This document shows, piece by piece, positions 43,475-53,259 of a DNA stretch of 64,000 nt. The position numbers and the translations under genes are program-made. Where the stretch lies: the NCBI GenBank assembly GCA_944322815.1, contig CALUQB010000002.1, forward strand, positions 1 through 64,000. Reading direction: 5' to 3'. Origin of the DNA: an uncultured Bacteroidales bacterium (GTDB lineage: Bacteria; Bacteroidota; Bacteroidia; Bacteroidales; UBA932). Within the stretch, counting starts at the first letter, position 1. The number at the start of each line of letters is the position of its first letter. A model generated the notes under the pieces. It saw only the letters and a list, made by a program, of their open reading frames with translations, was not told the origin of the DNA and made no database searches.

Positions 43475-43939
43475 ATGAAAAGTATTTTCAAATTTCTAGT
43501 CATCACGCTGCTGGCATGCACATCGTGCGACAAGATCATCGACTGGGCTCCGATAGATCTCCGGATTTACGTCCAGGACACTTCCGGGAAAGATCTGCTG
43601 GATCCTGAGAACGACAATACATGGGCAGAAGGTACCACACTGACATTTCAAGGAAATGAAAGCCTTCTGGAACTGAATGACACTCCTCAGACAAAGGATT
43701 TGCCGGCCGTGTATGAAGGTTTCCGCATAGAAAAGGACGGAGACCGTTACCAGATGGTCTATGGCGAGATCTACGGAGGCGATACTTACAGAAACGAAGA
43801 ATTCATAATCAGATGGCCGGACGGCACTGAAGACATCATTTCCCTGACCAGACGAATGAACAACATCAAAGTCAGCGCCAAAAACATCTGGAAACTGAAC
43901 GGAGAAAAAACGGATTTTCCGATAGTAATAGTCAAATGA
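43475..43939 (+). CDS. Hypothetical lipoprotein
   Basis: 154 residues with a lipoprotein signal (MKSIFKFLVITLLACTS-C). The mature part is beta-rich and acidic, with WPDGTEDIISL and repeated DTY/GD turns, suggestive of a small beta-sandwich. No family recognised beyond a general resemblance to Bacteroidales surface lipoproteins. It stands alone between the RNA methyltransferase and tpx. Confidence 0.65.
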   Translation: MKSIFKFLVITLLACTSCDKIIDWAPIDLRIYVQDTSGKDLLDPENDNTWAEGTTLTFQGNESLLELNDTPQTKDLPAVYEGFRIEKDGDRYQMVYGEIYGGDTYRNEEFIIRWPDGTEDIISLTRRMNNIKVSAKNIWKLNGEKTDFPIVIVK

Positions 43940-44011
43940 CGGACCGTTTCCGTATCGGCAAGTGAATATTTTCGTATATTTAAGGTTTGAAACGAAAAAA
44001 CCTTGAATATC

Positions 44012-44512
44012 ATGGCAACAGTAAAATTCAAAGGGACTCCCGTGGCACTTTGCGGAGAGCTTCCTGCAGTCGGTGAAGACGCCCCTAAATTCGGAGGTGT
44101 CAAAGGTGACCTCACTACGGTACATCTTCCTGATTTTCTCGGAAAGAAAGTGGTGCTCAACATATTCCCGAGCCTTGACACACCGGTATGTGCCGCTTCA
44201 GTAAGGAAATTCAACCAGATGGCAGCATCAATGTCTGACACTGTGGTTCTTTGCGTATCAAGAGACCTTCCTTTCGCCCAGTCCAGATTCTGTGCGGCCG
44301 AAGGAATAGAAAATGTGATTCCGATTTCAGTGTTCCGGTGCCGCCATTTCGATGAGAGATACGGTCTCACCATGACGGAAGGTCCGCTCAAAGGACTGAC
44401 TGCCAGAGCCGTAATCATCGTGGACGAAAAGGGAAAAATCATCTACGAAGAACTTGTGCCTGAAATCACGGCCGAGCCTGACTACGAAGCTGCCCTCAAT
44501 GCACTGAAATAA
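44012..44512 (+). CDS. tpx: Thiol peroxidase, atypical 2-Cys peroxiredoxin
   Basis: 166 residues from the ATG at 44012 (a further ATG three codons earlier is possible). The peroxidatic C60 is in FPSLDTPVCAASVRKFN and the resolving C94 in SRFCAAEGIE, the positions expected for Tpx, which reduces alkyl and hydrogen peroxides with thioredoxin as donor. The conserved GKKVVLNIFPS and RAVIIVDEKGKI complete the fold. Together with the flavodiiron protein it indicates oxidative-stress defence in an anaerobe. Confidence 0.94.
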   Translation: MATVKFKGTPVALCGELPAVGEDAPKFGGVKGDLTTVHLPDFLGKKVVLNIFPSLDTPVCAASVRKFNQMAASMSDTVVLCVSRDLPFAQSRFCAAEGIENVIPISVFRCRHFDERYGLTMTEGPLKGLTARAVIIVDEKGKIIYEELVPEITAEPDYEAALNALK

Positions 44513-44519
44513 ACACAAA

Positions 44520-44560
44520 AGCGGAGTTTGTCCATAACATGATGCCGGCCGGACTCCGCT
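44520..44560 (+). terminator. Possible terminator after tpx
   Basis: AGCGGAGT (44520-44527) and its complement (44553-44560) enclose 25 bases in the 67-bp gap before the receiver/ATP-grasp gene. There is no T-run, so termination is uncertain. Confidence 0.35.
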
Positions 44561-44579
44561 ATTCCACAACCATCCAGAT

Positions 44580-47500
44580 ATGAATACAGTAGAACCGGTA
44601 AGCCTTAAAGAACTTATCGTGACCGACTATCGTGCCCTGATGAGCTACAGGGTGAGGAAAATCCTGATGATATGCAGCAATTATGATGCATTCATTCTCG
44701 AAGAAGACGGGCAGATAGAGGCGCAGATATACAAGGAATACATAGAACTTAACCTGAGCAATCCTCCGCAGTTCGTGTGGGTGACCTCATCGTCCGAAGC
44801 GGAAAAAGTCCTGGACTCCGACCATAACCACATAGACATGGTCATCTGCATGTACAATGACAAGGACCGGGAAATATTCAATTTCGCGAAAAAACTGAAA
44901 TCGCGGACATCCGACAACCCGCAAGGTAAGAACATTCCTTTCATCCTGCTTACCCACTTTTCCAGGGAAATCCACAGAAGACTTGAAAAGCAGGACCGTT
45001 CCTGCGTGGACTATGTATTCAGCTGGAACGGCAATGCGGAGCTGATAGTGGCGATAGTGAAACTGTTCGAGGATCTGATCAACGCCGACAACGACATTCT
45101 GAAAGTCGGTGTACAGGCCATACTGCTGGTGGAAGACTCTGTCCGCTATTATTCCACATACTTGCCGGAACTCTACAAGCTCGTACTGAAGCAGAGCGCC
45201 GAATTTCTGAAAGAAACGCTGAACGAGAAACAACGCAAACTCAGAAAGCGCTCCCGACCGAAAATCCTCCTGGCCACGAACTACGAAGATGCCATAAACC
45301 TGTACCGGAAATACAGGAACAACATGCTGGGCATCATCTCGGACGTAGGATTTGTCCTGCACAAGAATGATCCTCAGGAAACCGAAAAAGCGGATGCGGG
45401 CATCGACCTGGTGAAGCTCGTGAAGGAGGAGGACCAGTACATGCCGATAATACTCCAGTCATCCCAGGGCGACATGGCGGAAGTCGCCGAAAAGCTCGGG
45501 GTTGGCTTTCTGAAGAAATATTCGAAGACACTGATCATCCAGCTGTCCGAGTACATCAGGGAAGAATTCGAGTTCGGAGACTTCGTCTTTAGGGACAAGG
45601 ACAGGCAGGAATACGGGCGTGCGGCCAATCTGAGCGAACTTCAGGAATGCATTCAGACCATTCCTGACGATGTGCTCATATACAACACCTCGAAAAACAT
45701 GCTTTCCAAATGGTTCTTCGCCCGCGGACTTTTCACCCTGGCGAACCAGTTCAGGAAAGTGCATGAAAATCACTTCAATACCACGGCCGAGCTCAGGAAC
45801 TATGTCTCCCAGCAGATACATGACTATCATGCTCTGAACGGGAGGGGCATCATCGCACACTTCGACAAGGACACATACGGCAAATACATCTGGTTCTCAC
45901 GCGCCGGAGAGGGATCTTTGGGAGGAAAGGCCAGAGGACTGGCTTTCCTCAATACCCTTATCGCCAAATACCGCCTTACGAACCGCTATGAAGGCGTGAA
46001 AATCTCCACCCCGCGGACACTCGTGGTCGCGACGGACTACTTCGATCAGTTCATCATGGAAAATGACCTGCAGTATGTCATAGACGCTGACATATCGGAT
46101 GAGGAGATCCTGTCCGAGTTCGTGTCGTCCAGGCTTCCTGAAGAACTGGTGGAAGAACTCAAGGCTTTTCTGAAGACAGTGGACACTCCCCTGGCGGTGA
46201 GGTCAAGTTCGAAACTGGAGGACAGCAACTACCAGCCGTTCGCCGGGGTATATTCCACCTACATGATTCCGCTTACCGAAAACAAGGACCAGATGCTCAG
46301 ACTGCTGCGCAAAGCCGTCAAGAGCGTGTATGCATCTGCGTTTTTCAATGGCAGCAGGACATATATCCACACCACCGGAAATCTCCTGAGCGAGGAAAAG
46401 ATGGCGGTCATCATACAGAGCATCTGCGGAACGAAACACGGGGAACTGTATTACCCTATGCTTTCCGGGGTGGCCCGTTCGGTCAACTTCTATCCTATCG
46501 GAAAGGAAAAGCCGGAGGACGGTGTAGTGAATCTGGCATTCGGTCTGGGAAAGACCGTAGTAGACGGTGGAAATACCCTGAGATTCATCCCGAAATTCCC
46601 GAAAAAGATACTCCAGTTGTCCGACATGAAGATAGCGCTGAACGACACGCAGAAGACGATGTATGCACTGGATCTCAGGCCTGGCGCATTCATGCTGTCC
46701 CGTGACGATTCGGTGAATCTGGTGAACCTGCCGGTATCGGAGGCTCTGAAAGAATACAACCATCCGGAACTGGTGGCTTCGACATTCAGCACGGCTGACA
46801 ACAGGATGGTCCCCGGAATCAACGCTTCAGGACCTCGAATCATCACATTCGACTACATTCTCAAATACGGCCGCTATCCGCTCGCACAGGTCCTTTCAGA
46901 CCTGCTGGTGATGTGCCGCGAAGAGATGATGTGTGATGTGGAGATGGAATTCGCCATGGATGTCATCCCTGACAGTCCATCGCAGGAATGTGTCATAAAG
47001 CTCCTTCAGGTCCGTCCTGTAGTGGACTATGCGGAAGAACAGGACATCTCCATTGAACAGGTGATGGAACACATGGAACATGTACTCGTAAGGTCCGGGA
47101 ATGCCCTTGGCTCTGGAGAAATATCCGGCCTGACGTACATCCTGTATGTGGATCCGGAACTGTTCGACAGTGCGAAAACGAAAGAAATAGCGGCTGAAAT
47201 ATCACAGATAAACAAGGAACTGAAAGACAAAGGGAATTCTTATCTGCTGATTGGTCCCGGAAGATGGGGGTCGTCCGACCCGTGGTTAGGCATACCGGTA
47301 TTGTGGAGCAATATCTCGGAAGCGAAGCTGATAGTGGAATGTGCCATTCCCGGCTTCCGCATCGAGCCGAGCCAGGGGACGCATTTTTTCCAGAATATCA
47401 CATCGCTCGGTGTAGGTTATCTGACCATAGACACGGTTCTGGATGAAAAATCACTGGACACGTCCTTTCTGGACAGCCTGAACTGTGTCAGGAATGGCGG

Positions 47501-47588
47501 TTTTGTGAAACTCTACGAAGCCCCGGCCTCCCTCACCGCATACATCGACCGCAAGTCGAACCAGGCCGTCATCGGTACTCTGAAATAA
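44580..47588 (+). CDS. Receiver-like domains fused to a PEP-synthase-type ATP-grasp domain
   Basis: 1002 residues. The N-terminal ~350 contain receiver-like units, best seen in AILLVEDSVRYYSTYLPEL and PKILLATNYEDAINLYR...LGIISDVGF...PIILQSSQG. From ~430 a PPDK/PEP-synthase N-terminal nucleotide-binding domain follows: GSLGGKARGLAFLN, LAVRSSSKLEDSNYQPFAGVYSTY, NLAFGLGKTVVDGG and VIKLLQVRPVVD. The phosphohistidine swivel domain and the PEP/pyruvate barrel are absent; instead ~160 residues with LLIGPGRWGSSDPWLGIPV close the protein. It therefore cannot make PEP by the normal route. A nucleotide-dependent signalling or phosphotransfer role is plausible. Confidence 0.75.
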   Translation: MNTVEPVSLKELIVTDYRALMSYRVRKILMICSNYDAFILEEDGQIEAQIYKEYIELNLSNPPQFVWVTSSSEAEKVLDSDHNHIDMVICMYNDKDREIFNFAKKLKSRTSDNPQGKNIPFILLTHFSREIHRRLEKQDRSCVDYVFSWNGNAELIVAIVKLFEDLINADNDILKVGVQAILLVEDSVRYYSTYLPELYKLVLKQSAEFLKETLNEKQRKLRKRSRPKILLATNYEDAINLYRKYRNNMLGIISDVGFVLHKNDPQETEKADAGIDLVKLVKEEDQYMPIILQSSQGDMAEVAEKLGVGFLKKYSKTLIIQLSEYIREEFEFGDFVFRDKDRQEYGRAANLSELQECIQTIPDDVLIYNTSKNMLSKWFFARGLFTLANQFRKVHENHFNTTAELRNYVSQQIHDYHALNGRGIIAHFDKDTYGKYIWFSRAGEGSLGGKARGLAFLNTLIAKYRLTNRYEGVKISTPRTLVVATDYFDQFIMENDLQYVIDADISDEEILSEFVSSRLPEELVEELKAFLKTVDTPLAVRSSSKLEDSNYQPFAGVYSTYMIPLTENKDQMLRLLRKAVKSVYASAFFNGSRTYIHTTGNLLSEEKMAVIIQSICGTKHGELYYPMLSGVARSVNFYPIGKEKPEDGVVNLAFGLGKTVVDGGNTLRFIPKFPKKILQLSDMKIALNDTQKTMYALDLRPGAFMLSRDDSVNLVNLPVSEALKEYNHPELVASTFSTADNRMVPGINASGPRIITFDYILKYGRYPLAQVLSDLLVMCREEMMCDVEMEFAMDVIPDSPSQECVIKLLQVRPVVDYAEEQDISIEQVMEHMEHVLVRSGNALGSGEISGLTYILYVDPELFDSAKTKEIAAEISQINKELKDKGNSYLLIGPGRWGSSDPWLGIPVLWSNISEAKLIVECAIPGFRIEPSQGTHFFQNITSLGVGYLTIDTVLDEKSLDTSFLDSLNCVRNGGFVKLYEAPASLTAYIDRKSNQAVIGTLK

Positions 47589-47680
47589 AGACTATCCGCA
47601 AAAATACCCTCACCTTGTCATCCTCTCACTCACACGCATTCATTCTCTCACTGTGACATCTGTCATAATCAAAAAAAAGA

Positions 47681-47711
47681 TGACCCTTAAAAGTCCTTGA
47701 CTTTTGGGTCA
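47681..47711 (-). terminator. Intrinsic terminator of the phosphofructokinase transcript
   Basis: TGACCC pairs with GGGTCA, and inside it AAAAGTC-CTT-GACTTTT pairs over 7 bp. On the minus strand the stem is followed by TC and T8 (47678-47671). It would also stop plus-strand transcription from the ATP-grasp gene. Confidence 0.75.
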
Positions 47712-47733
47712 CCCTCTAACAGGTTCTATCATG

Positions 47734-47853
47734 GAAAATCATTCCTGACGAGAGGTATCAAGAAGGACGTAGTCCGGAGCACCGGAGCAACCTGACGGTT
47801 GTGAGGAGCGGACGGCAAGTCCGACGAAGATAACGCCGTCAGGAATGATTTTC
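47734..47853 (-). ncRNA. Candidate structured 3'-UTR element after the phosphofructokinase gene
   Basis: A 17-bp perfect stem (47734-47750 with 47837-47853; arm GAAAATCATTCCTGACG) encloses 86 bases that themselves form paired arms: CAACC-TGAC-GGTTG, GTCCG...CGGAC and GGAC-GGCAA-GTCC. The outer arm ends on the last base of the phosphofructokinase stop codon. Together with the intrinsic terminator at 47681 this gives a multi-stem 3' UTR of about 180 nt. It contains AGTCCGACGAA, the core of the dispersed 18-bp motif. It may be an RNA element or a DNA-level repeat. Confidence 0.45.
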
Positions 47854-49088
47854 TACCAGTTCAGGATTTTCTTGAAATCGTAAGCCTCAGGATCTGAAAC
47901 ATACGCCTTTGCAGCCTCATAGTCAGCCTCGGTGACATAGTGGGCGATGTAGTTGTAGTAATTCTGCGCCGTGCCGCTGTTGATATCCACTACTCTTGGC
48001 GGAATCTTTCCCGTAGAAGGATCCTGGAGGTCAGACAGATATAGCGGAGAAACATTGCCGTAGGCATCCACATACACCATACATCCTGTCTTGCCCTCGC
48101 TGTAAAGCTGATAAACACCCATGGCGAGCTCCGTACAGTATGTCAGGTCGTAAGCAACCGGATCCTGGCAGCGGACATCATATCCTATCTCCACAGGACG
48201 GGTCTTCACCTTCAGGCCGATCTTCTTCAGTTCCTTCTCCAGCAGGTCATTGAACAGGACAGCCTTGGATATTTTCCCGAGCTCGGGATGTCCGTGCTCG
48301 TCATAAGTGAAATGCACGCCTGCAGCTGCAGCCTCCTTGGCCACGCCCTCATCGTGGAAAAGTCCCTCGGCTGCCACTACGGTACCGTAGTTCACACCCA
48401 TGATCTTTCTCTTTATGATGGCTGAAATAGTCAGCTTTATGATCTTCTCCAGACTGATGTCAGTCTTGTTGAACATCTCTGGAATGATGGTCATCGGGCA
48501 ATGTGTAGCCTCGCCTATTCCGAGAGCCAGACTTCCGCAAGTACGTCCCATGGCAGAGATCAGCAGCCAGTTTCCTGACGTACGGGCATCCTCATAAATG
48601 GTCCTGGCCAGATGAGCACCCTCATTCTTTGCAGAATTGTATCCGAAAGTCGGAGTATTGTTCGGAAGAGGAAGGTCGTTGTCGATAGTCTTCGGACAGT
48701 GGATATTGGCGATAGGATAATTCTTTGCAGCCAGAAACTTGGAAATCCTGTTGGCGGTGGAAGCCGTATCATCGCCTCCGATGGTCACGAGCAGCTTGAT
48801 GTTGTTCTCCTTGAAAAGATCGAGATTGAAGTTCTCCTCGAAATCCTTGTCAGTAGGTTTGAACCGGCTCATCTCCAGATAGGATCCGCCCCTGTTGAAA
48901 TAACGGTCAGCCTTGAAGAAATCGAGATCTTCAGTACGTGCATTCTTGCTGAAAAGTCCGGAATAGCCGCCGTGAAGACCAATGACCCTGAAACCTTTGG
49001 CCAGAAAAGTCTTGGCCACACTCATCGAAACCGAATTCATTCCCGGAGCGGGACCGCCGCCACAGAGAATAATCACTGCATCTTTCAT
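47853..49088 (-). CDS. pfkA: 6-phosphofructokinase, PPi-dependent type
   Basis: 411 residues of the PfkA family, phosphorylating fructose 6-phosphate to the 1,6-bisphosphate. Active-site loops: CGGGPAPGMNSV, TIGGDDTAST and HCPKTIDNDL. In the second, Asp replaces the Gly of ATP-PFK (GGDGS), and in the third a Lys stands before TIDND where ATP enzymes have Gly. Both substitutions mark PPi-dependent enzymes, which can also run in reverse. The gene is monocistronic, with a structured element directly after its stop. Confidence 0.9.
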   Translation of the reverse strand: MKDAVIILCGGGPAPGMNSVSMSVAKTFLAKGFRVIGLHGGYSGLFSKNARTEDLDFFKADRYFNRGGSYLEMSRFKPTDKDFEENFNLDLFKENNIKLLVTIGGDDTASTANRISKFLAAKNYPIANIHCPKTIDNDLPLPNNTPTFGYNSAKNEGAHLARTIYEDARTSGNWLLISAMGRTCGSLALGIGEATHCPMTIIPEMFNKTDISLEKIIKLTISAIIKRKIMGVNYGTVVAAEGLFHDEGVAKEAAAAGVHFTYDEHGHPELGKISKAVLFNDLLEKELKKIGLKVKTRPVEIGYDVRCQDPVAYDLTYCTELAMGVYQLYSEGKTGCMVYVDAYGNVSPLYLSDLQDPSTGKIPPRVVDINSGTAQNYYNYIAHYVTEADYEAAKAYVSDPEAYDFKKILNW

Positions 49089-49106
49089 AATACCTTAATA
49101 CTTAAA

Positions 49107-49165
49107 TAACGTCAGTTCGACGAATCATTATACTAAGTACCAGAGACTTCGTCGAACTGACGTTA
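49107..49165. repeat. Perfect 18-bp inverted repeat made of two copies of the dispersed motif
   Basis: TAACGTCAGTTCGACGAA at 49107-49124 and its exact reverse complement at 49148-49165 enclose 23 bases, directly upstream of the phosphofructokinase start (minus strand). Two copies of the dispersed motif face each other, so the full element seems to be a palindrome of which the other sites hold half. Confidence 0.65.
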
Positions 49166-49209
49166 AGATTTCTTCGAAATCCCTTTCCTTTTACGTGTCA
49201 CCCCTCTTA

Positions 49210-49234
49210 AATTGGGTGACTGAGTCACCCAATT
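49210..49234. repeat. 11-bp hairpin
   Basis: AATTGGGTGAC (49210-49220) and its complement (49224-49234) enclose TGA. It is adjacent to repeat family B copy 2 and belongs to the dense array of inverted repeats in the 567-bp gap between the phosphofructokinase and ligA genes. Confidence 0.55.
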
Positions 49235-49236
49235 AC

Positions 49237-49291
49237 GTCTTTCTTCGAAAGACTGGATCCGTCTTAACCCCCAGCCCCCTATTAGGGGGAT
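49237..49291. repeat. Dispersed intergenic repeat family B, copy 2
   Basis: GTCTTTC-TTC-GAAAGAC (49237-49253) is identical to 31373-31389. The TAACCCCC that follows stands at the same distance as in copy 1, and a hairpin CCCCCT-ATT-AGGGGG follows in place of ACCCCT-GTC-AGGGGT. It ends with a T-run. Confidence 0.6.
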
Positions 49292-49325
49292 TTTTTAGGC
49301 CTCCCGTAGGGGAGAACTTACTGCC

Positions 49326-49355
49326 GGATTCGTATAACGAATCCTCTAAAAGAGG
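49326..49355. repeat. Two adjacent small hairpins
   Basis: GGATTCGT-ATA-ACGAATCC (49326-49344) shares its last bases with CCTCT-AAA-AGAGG (49343-49355). Both pair perfectly. They are part of the inverted-repeat array upstream of ligA; no gene covers them. Confidence 0.5.
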
Positions 49356-49382
49356 TAGTTCTCTGAAATTCACTTCGTTCTT

Positions 49383-49400
49383 TTCATCGAACTCACGTTA
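49383..49400 (-). repeat. Dispersed 18-bp motif, diverged copy
   Basis: On the minus strand it reads TAACGTGAGTTCGATGAA, two bases different from the copies at 49107 and 49148. Confidence 0.45.
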
Positions 49401-49566
49401 AATATTTATTTTAATCAAGAACTTTATCTTCCCTTATCCTTCAGCAGCACCCGGATTCCACTCCCCCGGTCAGGAGAGACGTACCGGAAAGCCTTCGGCC
49501 AATGCCTGATTCCAAAAGACTTGCAAAAATATCTAATTTCAGTCAAAAAACCACGAAAAAAAATCG

Positions 49567-49574
49567 TATTTTTG
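49567..49574 (+). promoter_or_regulatory. Candidate -7 box of ligA
   Basis: TATTTTTG matches TAnnTTTG, with a leader of about 75 bases before the ligA ATG. No clear -33 box. Confidence 0.35.
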
Positions 49575-49646
49575 TAAAATATATGCTTTTCGGCGATGCC
49601 GGAAGCCCGTATATGGCAAATCCGGCACGGAGCAAACTACAGGTAA

Positions 49647-51821
<2,175 letters not shown>

Positions 51822-51916
51822 CAATATTGCCGCAGGCACTGAAAAACCGGTGCCGACAAAAAATTACGGAAATTGCCGGTAACGGCAGGAAAAAGACAAT
51901 CTGAAAAGGATATAAT

Positions 51917-52288
51917 ATGGAAATTGGAGAAAAAAAGATTTCGAAGCATACGGTGACCGAAGCAGAGACAGCCGACAAAGTGGGGTCTGGAGGACTGCCG
52001 GTATATTCGACACCATCGATGATAGCGCTGATGGAAAAGACGGCATTCGGACTTGCCGAAGATCATGGTCACGACACGGTGGGTACGCGGCTGGAGGTTT
52101 CTCATCTGAAGGCATGTCTGCCTGGAACTGAATTGATTTGCGAGGCCGGACTGACCGGCATCGACGGACGCAAGCTGACTTTCACGGTGCAGGTCAGCGA
52201 TGCTGAAGGAACTGTCGGCGAGGGCATTCACGAAAGATTCATCATCGACCCCGAAAGGTTCATGCGCAAGCTTTCAGGGAAAAAATAG
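51917..52288 (+). CDS. Hotdog-fold thioesterase family protein
   Basis: 123 residues resembling the fluoroacetyl-CoA-thioesterase-like hotdog group: KVGSGGLPVYSTPSMIALMEKTA carries the Thr/Ser and Glu of the active-site helix, and LEVSHLKACLPG the strand pair. Substrate unknown; a metabolite-repair thioesterase is possible. It lies between ligA and the YihY gene, 25 bp before the latter's ATG. Confidence 0.82.
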   Translation: MEIGEKKISKHTVTEAETADKVGSGGLPVYSTPSMIALMEKTAFGLAEDHGHDTVGTRLEVSHLKACLPGTELICEAGLTGIDGRKLTFTVQVSDAEGTVGEGIHERFIIDPERFMRKLSGKK

Positions 52289-52313
52289 CACGGGCCTGAT
52301 ACGGAGAACACAT

Positions 52314-53237
52314 ATGAAAAATCCTCTCGAAATACTCGGAAGAGTGAAACGTTTCATTACGGAAGATATCTGGAATCTGGATATCGAGGATTTTTCACGT
52401 GCCAAAGCCAGAAGTATCAAATATCTCAAGGTCCTGATTATCACCATCAAGACCTTTTCAGCTGAAAAAATAGGATTCCAGGCAGTCGCCCTGAGCTTTT
52501 TCGGGACGATGTCGGTAGTGCCTTTCCTGGCAGTGGTTTTCGCCATCACAGGCGGACTCGGACTTGCAGACAAGCTGAAAGACCTGCTTTACGAGTATTT
52601 CAACAATTCCCAGGAGACCATAGACATGGTACTCGGATTCGCGACAAACATCATAGACACAGCTCAGTCGAGTACGATGGGACTGATAAGCGCCCTGCTC
52701 TTCCTCTGGCTCGTATTCTGGATGATGATATCCGTGGAAAGGGTATTCAACAATGTCTGGAGAGTAAAGAAATCAAGAAACATATTCAAGAGAATATCTT
52801 TCTATATCGCGATACTGTTCATAGCACCTTTCGTGATCATGCTTTTCTTCTCGGGTTCCATCATATACAGCAACATGCTGAAAGGCATAGGACTCGGTGT
52901 TGCGTATTTCGAATCCATCGCCTCCATCATGGCCTGGGTGCTGTTCTACATAGTGGCCACCCTTACCTTTTCGGCGATGTACAAGTTCATACCGAACTAC
53001 AAGGTCCTGTATTCGAACGCCCTGCGCTCTGCCGCCGTTTCAGCATTCGCTTTCACCGTGCTGCAATACCTGTATCTGGAAACCCAGCTTTTCGTCACCA
53101 GGCTCAACATGGTCTACGGAGCAGTGGCAGCCATACCCCTATTCATGTTCTGGATGAATTTCGGATGGTTCATCATTCTCTTCGGAGCCGAACTGTCCTA
53201 CGCATACCAGCACGTAGACAGCTACAATATAGAATAA
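52314..53237 (+). CDS. YihY/BrkB family inner-membrane protein
   Basis: 307 residues from the ATG at 52314, which follows GGAGA and gives the expected N-terminus; the open frame continues upstream into the thioesterase gene. Six hydrophobic helices are visible, with the family motif FGTMSVVPFLAVVFA and the loop VERVFNNVWRVKKSR. Once called ribonuclease BN in error, the family has no established biochemical role. It precedes rel by 22 bp and may share its transcript. Confidence 0.88.
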   Translation: MKNPLEILGRVKRFITEDIWNLDIEDFSRAKARSIKYLKVLIITIKTFSAEKIGFQAVALSFFGTMSVVPFLAVVFAITGGLGLADKLKDLLYEYFNNSQETIDMVLGFATNIIDTAQSSTMGLISALLFLWLVFWMMISVERVFNNVWRVKKSRNIFKRISFYIAILFIAPFVIMLFFSGSIIYSNMLKGIGLGVAYFESIASIMAWVLFYIVATLTFSAMYKFIPNYKVLYSNALRSAAVSAFAFTVLQYLYLETQLFVTRLNMVYGAVAAIPLFMFWMNFGWFIILFGAELSYAYQHVDSYNIE

Positions 53238-53259
53238 TAACACTTGAAAAAACGACAAC

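Noticed and set aside
44580-47588. A genuine phosphoenolpyruvate synthase
   Set aside because: The phosphohistidine motif and the PEP/pyruvate barrel are absent, so the usual catalytic cycle is not possible.
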